Shown: piece by piece, positions 1 to 5,848 of the stretch
Layout of the letters: each line of letters starts with the position of its first letter
Numbering within the stretch: the stretch's first letter is position 1
The notes under the pieces: model-generated
Databases searched by the model: none
The model's input: the letters and a program-made list of their open reading frames with translations, nothing else
What the model was told of the DNA's origin: nothing
Made by a program: the position numbers and the translations under genes
Source of the DNA: DAIOHQ01 sp036744635
GTDB lineage: Bacteria; Planctomycetota; Phycisphaerae; Tepidisphaerales; Tepidisphaeraceae
Length of the DNA stretch: 6,366 bases
NCBI GenBank assembly: GCA_036744635.1
Contig: DAIOHQ010000266.1
Coordinates: 1-6,366 of the forward strand
Reading direction: 5' to 3'

Positions 1-1
1 C

Positions 2-76
2 ATGGTCGATGATGGCAGCACCGACAGCACGTCGGAGGTGCTGGCGTCAATGCCATCGGCACATCACGCGCCCGGC
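2..76 (+). other. Possible glycosyltransferase family 2 fragment fused in frame to hrpB
   Basis: The first residues in the helicase frame read MVDDGSTDSTSEVLASMP. This closely matches the nucleotide-sugar binding stretch of GT2 enzymes (VVDDGSTDxTxEVL), where the DD pair contacts the UDP-sugar. HrpB has no such motif at this place. The segment stops just before the dispersed repeats at 81-170, after which unambiguous HrpB begins. One reading is that a recombination through the repeats joined the 5' part of a GT2 gene to hrpB. The alternative is chance similarity in a poorly conserved linker. Only about 18 residues support the GT2 call. Confidence 0.35.
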
Positions 77-2431
77 AACAGGCAGGAATGCCTGTTGGAC
101 GGCGGACAGGAATGTCTGCCCCACCAGAGGGAGCGGTTGGCGGATGGCAGTCAGGAATGTCCGCCCCACCTTGGCGGTGACGTCTTGGTGTTTTTGCCGG
201 GGGTGGAGGAGATTCGGCGGACGCAGGGGCGGTTGGAGGGGTTGGCGCGGGAGCATGATCTATTGGTGTTGCCGCTGCACGGGTCGTTGGCGGGGGAGGA
301 GCAGTTGTTGGCGCTGCGGCCGGGGAAAGGGGGGAGGCGGAAGGTGATTCTGGCGACGAACATCGCCGAGACATCCTTGACCATCGAGGGGGTGACGGTG
401 GTGATCGACAGCGGGTGGGCGCGGGTGCCGCATTACGATCCGGGCCGCGGGCTGGATCGGCTGGATTTGCAGCGGATCAGCAAGGCATCCGCCACGCAGC
501 GGGCGGGGCGGGCGGGGAGGACGGCGCCGGGGAGGGCGATCCGGTTGTGGTCGGCGAAGGAACAGGCGGGGCTGGCGGAGTTTGAACGGCCGGAAATCGA
601 GCGGGTGGATCTGGCGGCGACGCTGCTGCTGCTGCATGCGTTTGGGGAGCGGCCGGAGACGTTTGGATTCTATCAGCGGCCGCCGCGGGAAATGGTGGAG
701 GCGGGGGGGGAGTTGCTGGTGGATTTGGGGGCGCTGGGGGAGGGGGCACGCGAACCAGCGAACCGGCGAACCGGCGAAACGGCGACGGGTTCTTCGCCGT
801 CTCGTCCATTCGCCGTTTCGCCGGTTCGTTCCCAGGCGGAAGGGGGAGCGGCGTTGGAGATTACGGAGTTGGGGCGGCGGATGCAGGGGTTGCCGGCGCA
901 TCCGCGGCTGGCTCGGCTGCTGATCGCGGCGGAGGAGGCGGGGATGATGGAGGAGGGGGCGGATCTGGCGGCGCTGTTGGCGGAGAAGGATTTCGTGATG
1001 GGGTCGGGAGGAGGAGATTTCGCGCGGGGGCGGGCGCCGGCGACAGGGGGGGTTGGGGGACGGGCGACGATGCGGGGGAGGTCGGATTTGTTGCTTCGGC
1101 TGGATCTGTTGCGGGAGGCGCGGGCGGGGGGGTTTGCGGGGTATCTGCGGGAGCGGGGTGTGGATCCGGTGGCAGCGCGGCAGGTGGACCGGGCGGCGGA
1201 GCAATTGTTGATGGTGGTGAGGAATGCGGGGAGGAGAGGCGAGGTCGAAGGCGCGGGCGCGGGCGGGGAACGGTGGGCGGGTGCGCCCACCCTACAGGAG
1301 CGGAGGGGGCGCGGAGGAAGGGGCGATAGGAAGAACGCAGGAGGCGGACCGCGGGCGGGCAACCCGTCGCGGGCGCGGGGGAAGGATGGGAGGGATGAAG
1401 AGATGCTGTTGAAGCTGGCGCTGCTGGCGTATCCGGATCGGGTGGCGCGGCGGCGGGAGTCGGACCCGGCGACGGCGACGATGGCAGGGGGGGTGGGGGG
1501 AGTGGGGCTGCGCATGCATCCGGAGTCGGTGGTGCATGACCCGGAGTTTTTTGTGGCGATCGATGCGCGGGAGGATGCCCGCTCGGCCAGCCGGCAGGCG
1601 GTGGTGCGGGTGGCCAGCGCGATCGAGGAGAAGTGGCTGGAGGAGCTGTTCCCGCACCTGATCCGCAGCGAGCGCTCGGTGGTGTTTGATGAGAACCGCG
1701 AGCGAGTGGTGGGGCTGGGGCGGGTGTTTTATCGGGATTTGCTGCTGCGCGAGGACCGGGATGCGCCGGTGGATGCGCGGACGGCGGGAGAGGTGCTGGG
1801 GCGGGCGCTAGTCGAGCGGGGGCGGGCGCGGGAAATATTTCAAGGTGATGAGGCGGCGGCAGCGCTGCTGGCGCGGGTGGCGTTTGTGCGCGCGCAGGTG
1901 CAGGCCCCCCCTGCCCCTCGGCGGGACTGGCCGGTGTTCGATGATGCGCGGCTGGGGGAATTGATCGCGGCCGCGGCGGCGGGGAAGCGGTCGCTGGAGG
2001 AAGTGAGACGTGCGGGGCAGGGGGGGCAGGGGGGGCTGGCGGCGGTGTTGCGCGGGGCGCTGGCGTATCCGCTGGATCGGCTGCTGGATGAGCTGGCCCC
2101 GGAGACGATCACGGTACCGACGGGGAATCGGATTCGGCTGACCTATGCCGCCGGCCTCCCCCCCCAGCCCCCCCTTCCCCCGGTGCTGGCGGTGCGGCTG
2201 CAGGAGATCTTCGGCCTGACCGAGACGCCGCGCGTGGCCAATGGGCGGGTGGCGGTATTGCTGCACCTGCTGGCCCCGAACTACCGGCCGGTGCAGGTAA
2301 CGCAGGATCTGCGGAGCTTCTGGAAGACGACGTATTTTCAGGTGCGCAAGGATCTGCGGGCGCGGTATCCGAAGCACGCCTGGCCGGAGGATCCGCTGAC
2401 GGCGCCGCCGCAGGCGAAGCACCTGCGGTGA
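2..2431 (+). CDS. hrpB: HrpB-type ATP-dependent helicase, C-terminal part, 5' end cut by window or rearranged
   Basis: This is a DEAH-type helicase of the HrpB family, presumed to act on RNA in the cytoplasm. Numbering from position 2, motif IV (GDVLVFLPG) is at residues 59-67, motif V (ATNIAETSLTI) at 118-128 and motif VI (QRAGRAGR) at 166-173. The HrpB C-terminal signature follows: VPTGNRI at 705-711, LAVRLQEIFG at 729-738, FWKTTYFQVRKDLRARYPKH at 773-792 and WPEDP at 794-798. Against E. coli HrpB (about 809 residues, from memory) it begins near residue 205, so motifs I, Ia, DEAH and III are absent from the window. The frame is open to the left edge, so the ATG at 2 is probably not a true start. 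Residues 1-58 do not look like HrpB: see the GT2-like and repeat entries. In-frame insertions occur near residues 247-282, 411-464, 634-640, 671-678 and 717-727. Codons are extremely GC-rich. Family assignment is sure; whether the protein is intact upstream or functional is not. Confidence 0.9.
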   Translation: MVDDGSTDSTSEVLASMPSAHHAPGNRQECLLDGGQECLPHQRERLADGSQECPPHLGGDVLVFLPGVEEIRRTQGRLEGLAREHDLLVLPLHGSLAGEEQLLALRPGKGGRRKVILATNIAETSLTIEGVTVVIDSGWARVPHYDPGRGLDRLDLQRISKASATQRAGRAGRTAPGRAIRLWSAKEQAGLAEFERPEIERVDLAATLLLLHAFGERPETFGFYQRPPREMVEAGGELLVDLGALGEGAREPANRRTGETATGSSPSRPFAVSPVRSQAEGGAALEITELGRRMQGLPAHPRLARLLIAAEEAGMMEEGADLAALLAEKDFVMGSGGGDFARGRAPATGGVGGRATMRGRSDLLLRLDLLREARAGGFAGYLRERGVDPVAARQVDRAAEQLLMVVRNAGRRGEVEGAGAGGERWAGAPTLQERRGRGGRGDRKNAGGGPRAGNPSRARGKDGRDEEMLLKLALLAYPDRVARRRESDPATATMAGGVGGVGLRMHPESVVHDPEFFVAIDAREDARSASRQAVVRVASAIEEKWLEELFPHLIRSERSVVFDENRERVVGLGRVFYRDLLLREDRDAPVDARTAGEVLGRALVERGRAREIFQGDEAAAALLARVAFVRAQVQAPPAPRRDWPVFDDARLGELIAAAAAGKRSLEEVRRAGQGGQGGLAAVLRGALAYPLDRLLDELAPETITVPTGNRIRLTYAAGLPPQPPLPPVLAVRLQEIFGLTETPRVANGRVAVLLHLLAPNYRPVQVTQDLRSFWKTTYFQVRKDLRARYPKHAWPEDPLTAPPQAKHLR
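81..170 (+). repeat. Dispersed repeat cluster with three caggaatg units, inside the helicase frame
   Basis: The octamer caggaatg occurs at 83-90, 107-114 and 152-159. The second and third units extend to 19 bases, caggaatgtctgccccacc (107-125) and caggaatgtccgccccacc (152-170), differing at one base. The first unit lies in a small hairpin (ggca/tgcc, 81-92). In the helicase frame these give QECLLDG, QECLPHQ and QECPPHL, which are not HrpB residues. Such units are, from memory, dispersed intergenic repeats in verrucomicrobial and related genomes. Here they sit directly before helicase motif IV. Confidence 0.7.
751..828 (+). repeat. Period-8 tandem repeat plus 19-bp perfect inverted repeat, inserted in hrpB
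   Basis: From 751 an 8-base unit repeats: cgaaccag, cgaaccgg, cgaaccgg, cgaaacgg, then cga. The last part (767-785, cgaaccggcgaaacggcga) is perfectly complementary to 810-828 (tcgccgtttcgccggttcg), leaving a 24-base loop at 786-809. Inside the loop region a second pairing, gacgg (784-788) with ccgtc (797-801), is possible. The element sits between the HrpB segments LGAL and ITELGRRM, where E. coli HrpB has only a few residues, and adds about 30 codons without breaking the frame. It looks like a mobile palindromic repeat of REP/MITE type. No transposase is present. Confidence 0.8.
1272..1291 (+). repeat. Short hairpin repeat (8-bp stem) inside an in-frame insertion of hrpB
   Basis: The arms ggtgggcg (1272-1279) and cgcccacc (1284-1291) pair perfectly around a 4-base loop, followed by ctacagga. 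The hairpin lies in a low-complexity, Gly/Arg-rich stretch (residues about 411-464, bases about 1232-1393). This stretch separates the HrpB segments AEQLLMVVRNAG and DEEMLLKLALLAYPDRVARRR, which are close together in other HrpB proteins. The encoded WAGAPTLQ is typical of a dispersed non-coding repeat read as protein. Confidence 0.6.
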
Positions 2432-2437
2432 GCAATT

Positions 2438-2455
2438 CCGCCGGGATACCGGCGG
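2438..2455 (+). terminator. GC-rich hairpin after hrpB, weak terminator candidate
   Basis: The 7-base arms ccgccgg (2438-2444) and ccggcgg (2449-2455) form a perfect stem with a gata loop, starting 7 bases after the hrpB stop. No T-run follows (next bases ccattcttcg), so it is not a canonical intrinsic terminator. It could stabilise the mRNA 3' end or be another small palindromic repeat. The rest of the 104-base gap before 2536 shows no recognisable promoter. Confidence 0.3.
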
Positions 2456-2535
2456 CCATTCTTCGCTGCGCGTTGCTGCGCGAAAGCGGGGCGGAGCCGT
2501 TTGCCCGCGAACGCGTCATCGGCTATCCTGCGGGT

Positions 2536-2925
2536 ATGGCGAAAAGGGAGCGGACGGCAAAAGAGACCACGACTTCCGCCCCCGCCCCGCCCGCGCCCGG
2601 CAAGCCTTCTTCCCTGCTCGATACCCGGATCATCTACTGCGGCGACAACCTCGAACAACTCGCCAAGCTGCCCGATGCCTGCGTCGATCTGATCTACATC
2701 GCCCCCGCTGTCCCGCCCTTCAACTCCAACCGCAACTATGAAGTCTTCTGGGGCGAGACCAAGGAGAAGCGGGCCTTCGAGGACCGCCACGCATCGACCG
2801 CCGCCTACATCGACTACATGCGCCCCCGCTGCGTCCAGCTTGCCTGCGTCCTCAAAAAGACCGGCAGCTTTTATTACCACTGCGACTGGCACGCCTCGCA
2901 TTACCTGAGGTCACATGTCCTATAG
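2536..2925 (+). pseudogene. Beta-class DNA (N6-adenine/N4-cytosine) methyltransferase, N-terminal fragment with broken motif IV
   Basis: The 129 residues from ATG 2536 match the N-terminus of a site-specific DNA methyltransferase: DTRIIYCGDNLEQLAKLPD (29-47), DLIYI (51-55), PPFNSNRNYEVFWGE (60-74), and a conserved block ending in FYYHCDWHASHY (112-123). The catalytic motif IV should read IDPPF. Here it reads IAPAVPPF (55-62), because the A of the expected GAC codon is replaced by cccccgctgt (2702-2711), which removes the Asp and adds three residues. Homology stops at base 2904. Six unrelated residues (LRSHVL) follow before TAG, so the rest of the catalytic domain, including motif I (FxGxG), is lost. 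The ATG at 2536 fits the MAKR-type start of relatives better than the in-frame GTG at 2428, which overlaps the hrpB stop. An enzymatically dead remnant is the likeliest reading. Its matching tail lies at 3839-4153. Confidence 0.85.
2907..2910 (+). promoter_or_regulatory. Ribosome binding site of the TIR-like gene at the replacement junction
   Basis: GAGG ends four bases before ATG 2915 and lies at or just after the last base of methyltransferase homology (2904). It supports the 2915 start. The gene therefore arrived with almost no upstream DNA of its own, so transcription probably comes from the methyltransferase side. Confidence 0.5.
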
Positions 2926-3838
2926 CGCGAAAGTCATAAACGTAATGATCGGCTCGCCCAGCGATGTGACTCATGAGCGCAGTCTTGCGCAGGATGTGAT
3001 TGCAGAATGGAACAGTCTGCACGCGGAGCGTTTTAAACTTGTACTGATGCCCTTGTTGTGGGAACTCGACTCATATCCGCAGATGGGTGACCGAGCACAG
3101 GCCCTGATCAATCGTCAACTTGTTGACAGAGCGGACGTTCTCGTTGCAATCTTTTGGAGCCGACTCGGTTCGCCAACCGGCAAGGACATTAGCGGCACAG
3201 TGGAAGAAATTCGCGCGATGATGCAAAAGGGAAAGCACGTAATGGTGTACCTTTCGGAGACGCCAGTCGTTCTCGACTCGGTTGACCTAAAGCAATACGA
3301 GACTCTTAAGGAGTTTGTAAAAGAGCTCGAACCGAATGGGATCGTACAACGCTACAAGTCAACCGACGCATTTTCAAAGCTACTGTATCAGCATTTGACA
3401 CGGTCAATGCCAGACTATGCCGGTGATCCGAGCCCGGAGCCTAGCGACGCAGCAATCGCAACAAAGATCGCATCTCAGTTGCTAGACTCCGATTCCGATT
3501 CAGCGCAGCGCAAAGGCGCGCGTGTCCAAGTGTCGGATGAAGCGGCGACGTTGCTTCTAATCGCTGCCGAGGATCCGCGCGGGGGTCGCGTCATGGTCGT
3601 ACGAACATTTGGCGGCACTCACATCCAAGCTAACAATACGAGGGTCAACAAGCTTAATGATCGGCGCTCAGAGGCTAAATGGACGAAAGCCCTTGAAGAT
3701 TTGGTGGGGCTTGGGTTGATGAAGGCCATCGGCTACAAGGGGGAGGTCTTTGAGATTACGTACGATGGGTATAAGGCCGCGGACGGACTTGTACAGAGCG
3801 GCTTTAAGAAAGTCGCGCTTGATGATTCCGGAAAGTGA
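2915..3838 (+). CDS. DUF4062/TIR-like domain protein with winged-helix-like C-terminus, predicted conflict/defence protein
   Basis: This complete 307-residue soluble protein has no signal peptide or membrane segment. Residues 6-115 match a TIR- and nucleoside-deoxyribosyltransferase-like family often annotated as DUF4062. Visible landmarks are a beta strand then GSPSDVxxER (13-22), WELDSYP (49-55), LVDRADVLVAIFWSRLGSPTG (69-89) and SGTVEEI (93-99), whose Glu97/98 is a candidate catalytic residue. Residues 166-200 form a polar linker. Residues 203-292 (VSDEAATLLLIAAEDPRGG, VVRTFGGTHIQ, EAKWTKALEDLVGLGLM, YKGEVFEITYDGYKAAD) form a small domain that recurs at the C-terminus of such proteins and looks like a winged helix. 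Relatives are thought to be stress or anti-phage effectors or sensors, but the activity of this one is not known. GC is visibly lower than in the flanks (30 of 60 bases in 3181-3240), which suggests transfer. The gene sits exactly between two halves of a methyltransferase and overlaps the truncated frame upstream by 11 bases. Confidence 0.8.
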   Translation: MSYSAKVINVMIGSPSDVTHERSLAQDVIAEWNSLHAERFKLVLMPLLWELDSYPQMGDRAQALINRQLVDRADVLVAIFWSRLGSPTGKDISGTVEEIRAMMQKGKHVMVYLSETPVVLDSVDLKQYETLKEFVKELEPNGIVQRYKSTDAFSKLLYQHLTRSMPDYAGDPSPEPSDAAIATKIASQLLDSDSDSAQRKGARVQVSDEAATLLLIAAEDPRGGRVMVVRTFGGTHIQANNTRVNKLNDRRSEAKWTKALEDLVGLGLMKAIGYKGEVFEITYDGYKAADGLVQSGFKKVALDDSGK

Positions 3839-4153
3839 GCGAAGCGCGATCCGCCAGCGCGATACGTTCGAACGCGATTCCCGATTCAGGTGAAGCAGAT
3901 GCACAAGGTGGGCCGGCCGGACATCGACGCCTTCGAGGCCGTCATGGAACGCGACCCCCCCTGTGCGAAGGCGGCAGTCAGCGGCTTCTTCGTCTCCTTC
4001 GGCTACACTTCCGACGCCGGGCAGGAATGCGCGGCGTTTCACAAAAGGACGGGCAGGATCATCAAGCTGAGGGCGGTGCAAGAGATTCTCGACGAGGAGC
4101 ATGTGCAGAAGATGTGCAGGGATGGGTTGGGAGCAGGAAATTCAGCTTACTGA
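3839..4153 (+). pseudogene. DNA methyltransferase C-terminal remnant (IQVKQ-VGRPDID tail)
   Basis: Immediately after the TIR-like stop codon, and in the same frame, the sequence reads AKRDPPARYVRTRFPIQVKQ, then KVGRPDIDAFEAVMER (3905 onward), GFFVSFGYTSDA, CAAFHKRTGRIIKL and VQEILDEEHVQKM, ending at TGA 4151-4153. This is the tail typical of the same methyltransferase family as the fragment at 2536. From memory, the family continues after HASHY for several hundred residues before this tail. The QVK and following helices resemble the Mrr-like half of a PD-(D/E)XK nuclease fold, which is an inference. Between VMER and GFF lie about ten extra residues including a C7 run (3955-3961). No start codon with a ribosome site precedes it; the ATG at 3899 is internal to a conserved block. 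It is probably not translated alone. Confidence 0.8.
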
Positions 4154-4156
4154 CTC

Positions 4157-4211
4157 CTGACCCTTTCGACCGACCTCTGACCCTTTCGACCGACCTCCTT
4201 TCGACCGACCC
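4157..4211 (+). repeat. 20-bp tandem repeat (two perfect copies plus a partial third)
   Basis: The unit, ctgaccctttcgaccgacc followed by t, is present perfectly at 4157-4176 and 4177-4196. A shortened third copy (cctttcgaccgaccc) runs to 4211. The array fills most of the gap between the methyltransferase tail and the outer-membrane protein gene. Its 5' flank makes tgactcctgaccct (4151-4164), which also appears in inverted orientation, with one change, downstream of the outer-membrane gene. Confidence 0.85.
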
Positions 4212-4235
4212 CTGCCACTCTTCATGACCTGATTC

Positions 4236-4240
4236 GGAGA
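4236..4240 (+). promoter_or_regulatory. Ribosome binding site of the outer-membrane protein gene
   Basis: GGAGA lies six bases before ATG 4247, a good Shine-Dalgarno that fixes the start next to a classical signal peptide. I see no convincing -10/-35 pair between 4154 and 4235, where the tandem repeat lies. Confidence 0.7.
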
Positions 4241-4246
4241 AGATCC

Positions 4247-5848
4247 ATGAGACTCAAACTTGTAATTGCCTCTGTGCTTGCGGCCACCCTCGGCCTTTCG
4301 CTTCCGAGCCTTGCCCAACAAAGCGTGACCGTCGATCCGTATATGGCGGTTCTTAAAACCGACCCTAAGACCATCTCCCCAGGCAAGGCGGCCACCCTTG
4401 ACATCTTCGTGATGGATGCCACTTCGATGGCGCCCAGCCAAGGACTCAACGTCACCGCATCCCTTTCGATGCCGGCAATGTCCGGCATGGCCCTCGAACC
4501 CCCCAAAGTGACCCCGGGGGACAAACCAGGCCATTATAATGTCCGGATCATTTTCCCTCACGCCGAAGAGTACAAACTGGATTTGAACGTTAAGACCGCC
4601 GCCGGTAAAAGCACCATGCTTTCCTTCAAGATTACTCCCGGCAGCGGGGGGGAAGGAGACGGTAAAAGCATCCTGAATGGAAGTCAGGAAATGCCCGGGA
4701 TGCAGATGAAAGCAAACCTCGGCGACTGGTCAGCCAACCGGGAGGGTTCCGGCACCTCCTGGCAGCCGGACTCTTCGCCCATGTTCATGAAAATGCTCCC
4801 GTCGCTTGGCGGCTTTGACCTCAGCGCGATGGGAACCATCCAGGCGGGTTACGTCGATGCCGGCGGCAAGCGCGGCGATGAAGATTTCTTCAGCCAGTCG
4901 ATGATCATGCTCATGGGTCGCAAGGAGTTGGGCGGTGGCACCCTAGGGCTACATTTTATGACTTCCCTCGATCCCCTCATCAACGGCAGAGAGGGCGTTC
5001 CGAATCTCTTTCAAAACGGATTCACGGTCGACGGCGTTGACATCGGCGACCGCAAGGACCCGCACAATATTTTCGCGGAGCTCGCGGTCAGCTACAGCCA
5101 CGCGCTTTCCAAAGACTGGACTGGCTTCATTTACGGCGGCCCGGTCGGCGAACCGGCGCTGGGAAATGTCATGTACTTGCACCGCACGAGCGGCCTTGAG
5201 ATCCCTGAAGCGCCTATCAGCCACGATTGGTTCGATGGCAGCCATATCAGCTTTGGCGTGGCGACGCTGGGGCTTGTCTATCAGAATAAGTGGAAGCTCG
5301 AAGGTTCGGTCTTTAATAGCGGCGAACCCGGCGCGAACCTCTACGGCGTTGGCCCCCTGGCGCTTAACTCGGCATCCGGCCGCCTCAGCTACAACCCATC
5401 TCGCGACTGGTCGTTCAGCACTTCCTACGGATATTTGAAATCCGACGTCAATGAACACCGCCTCACTCTTAGCGCGGCCTATAGCCACGAGTTCGCGAAC
5501 GGCGACAATTTTTCCGCGACCGTCTATTTCGGCCAGAACATCGTTCAAGGGTCCGCCAATTCGAATGCCTGGCTTGCCGAGGCGACTTACTACCACGGCA
5601 AGGAAGCGTTTTTTGCCCGCTTTGAACGCGTCGATAAGGATGAGCTCCTCAATGTGCCGAAAGGAAACTACACCATTAATAAGCTTGTCTTTGGGGCCGT
5701 GCACAATTTCTACAGTAAAGCCGGCATCGACTGCGGGCTGGGAGCCTATGCAGGCGTCTACAGCTTCCCGAGCTCGCTAAACGCTTCCTATGGTGATAAC
5801 CCGCTCACCTTTGGCGTGTTCCTCCGCATTCGCCCGAGCCAGAGGTGA
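4247..5848 (+). CDS. Outer-membrane beta-barrel protein with N-terminal YtkA/FixH-like domain, heavy-metal-locus type
   Basis: This complete 533-residue exported protein has a clear signal peptide (residues 1-23: basic MRLK, hydrophobic core, cleavage predicted after SLA, before QQ). Residues about 44-130 form a small beta-sandwich like YtkA/FixH domains (SPGKAATLDIFV, SLSMPAMSGM, PGHYNVRIIF). A Gly/Met-rich linker (131-158) follows, then a beta-barrel family seen in copper, silver and other heavy-metal efflux loci: REGSGTSWQPDSSPM (165-179), FMTSLDPL (237-244), DRKDPHNIFAELAVSYS (268-284), GPVGEPALG (298-306), EIPEAPISHDWFDGSHISFGVATLGLVY (318-345), LSYNPSRDWSFS (380-391), RFERVDKDEL (458-467) and YTINKLVFG (475-483). 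The barrel family's function is unproven; a role in metal handling at the outer membrane is inferred from family context and the Met-rich stretch. No efflux pump genes are within the window. GC is high but lower than in hrpB. The final residues (FLRIRPSQR) lack a terminal aromatic. Confidence 0.85.
   Translation: MRLKLVIASVLAATLGLSLPSLAQQSVTVDPYMAVLKTDPKTISPGKAATLDIFVMDATSMAPSQGLNVTASLSMPAMSGMALEPPKVTPGDKPGHYNVRIIFPHAEEYKLDLNVKTAAGKSTMLSFKITPGSGGEGDGKSILNGSQEMPGMQMKANLGDWSANREGSGTSWQPDSSPMFMKMLPSLGGFDLSAMGTIQAGYVDAGGKRGDEDFFSQSMIMLMGRKELGGGTLGLHFMTSLDPLINGREGVPNLFQNGFTVDGVDIGDRKDPHNIFAELAVSYSHALSKDWTGFIYGGPVGEPALGNVMYLHRTSGLEIPEAPISHDWFDGSHISFGVATLGLVYQNKWKLEGSVFNSGEPGANLYGVGPLALNSASGRLSYNPSRDWSFSTSYGYLKSDVNEHRLTLSAAYSHEFANGDNFSATVYFGQNIVQGSANSNAWLAEATYYHGKEAFFARFERVDKDELLNVPKGNYTINKLVFGAVHNFYSKAGIDCGLGAYAGVYSFPSSLNASYGDNPLTFGVFLRIRPSQR

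Noticed and set aside
260..1515. Long minus-strand open frames opposite hrpB
   Set aside because: They are Pro/Arg/Ser-rich shadows caused by high GC on the opposite strand of a clear helicase, with no family motifs.
2428..2535. GTG start at 2428 for the methyltransferase fragment, overlapping the hrpB stop
   Set aside because: The extra 36 residues are unlike the family, and MAKR at 2536 matches the usual beginning of relatives.
3835..4227. Open frame reading through the methyltransferase tail and tandem repeat
   Set aside because: It is out of frame with the conserved VGRPDID tail, and its end is made of the 20-bp repeat.
4949..5704. 251-codon minus-strand frame opposite the outer-membrane protein
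   Set aside because: It lies wholly inside a well-supported gene and shows no family features of its own.
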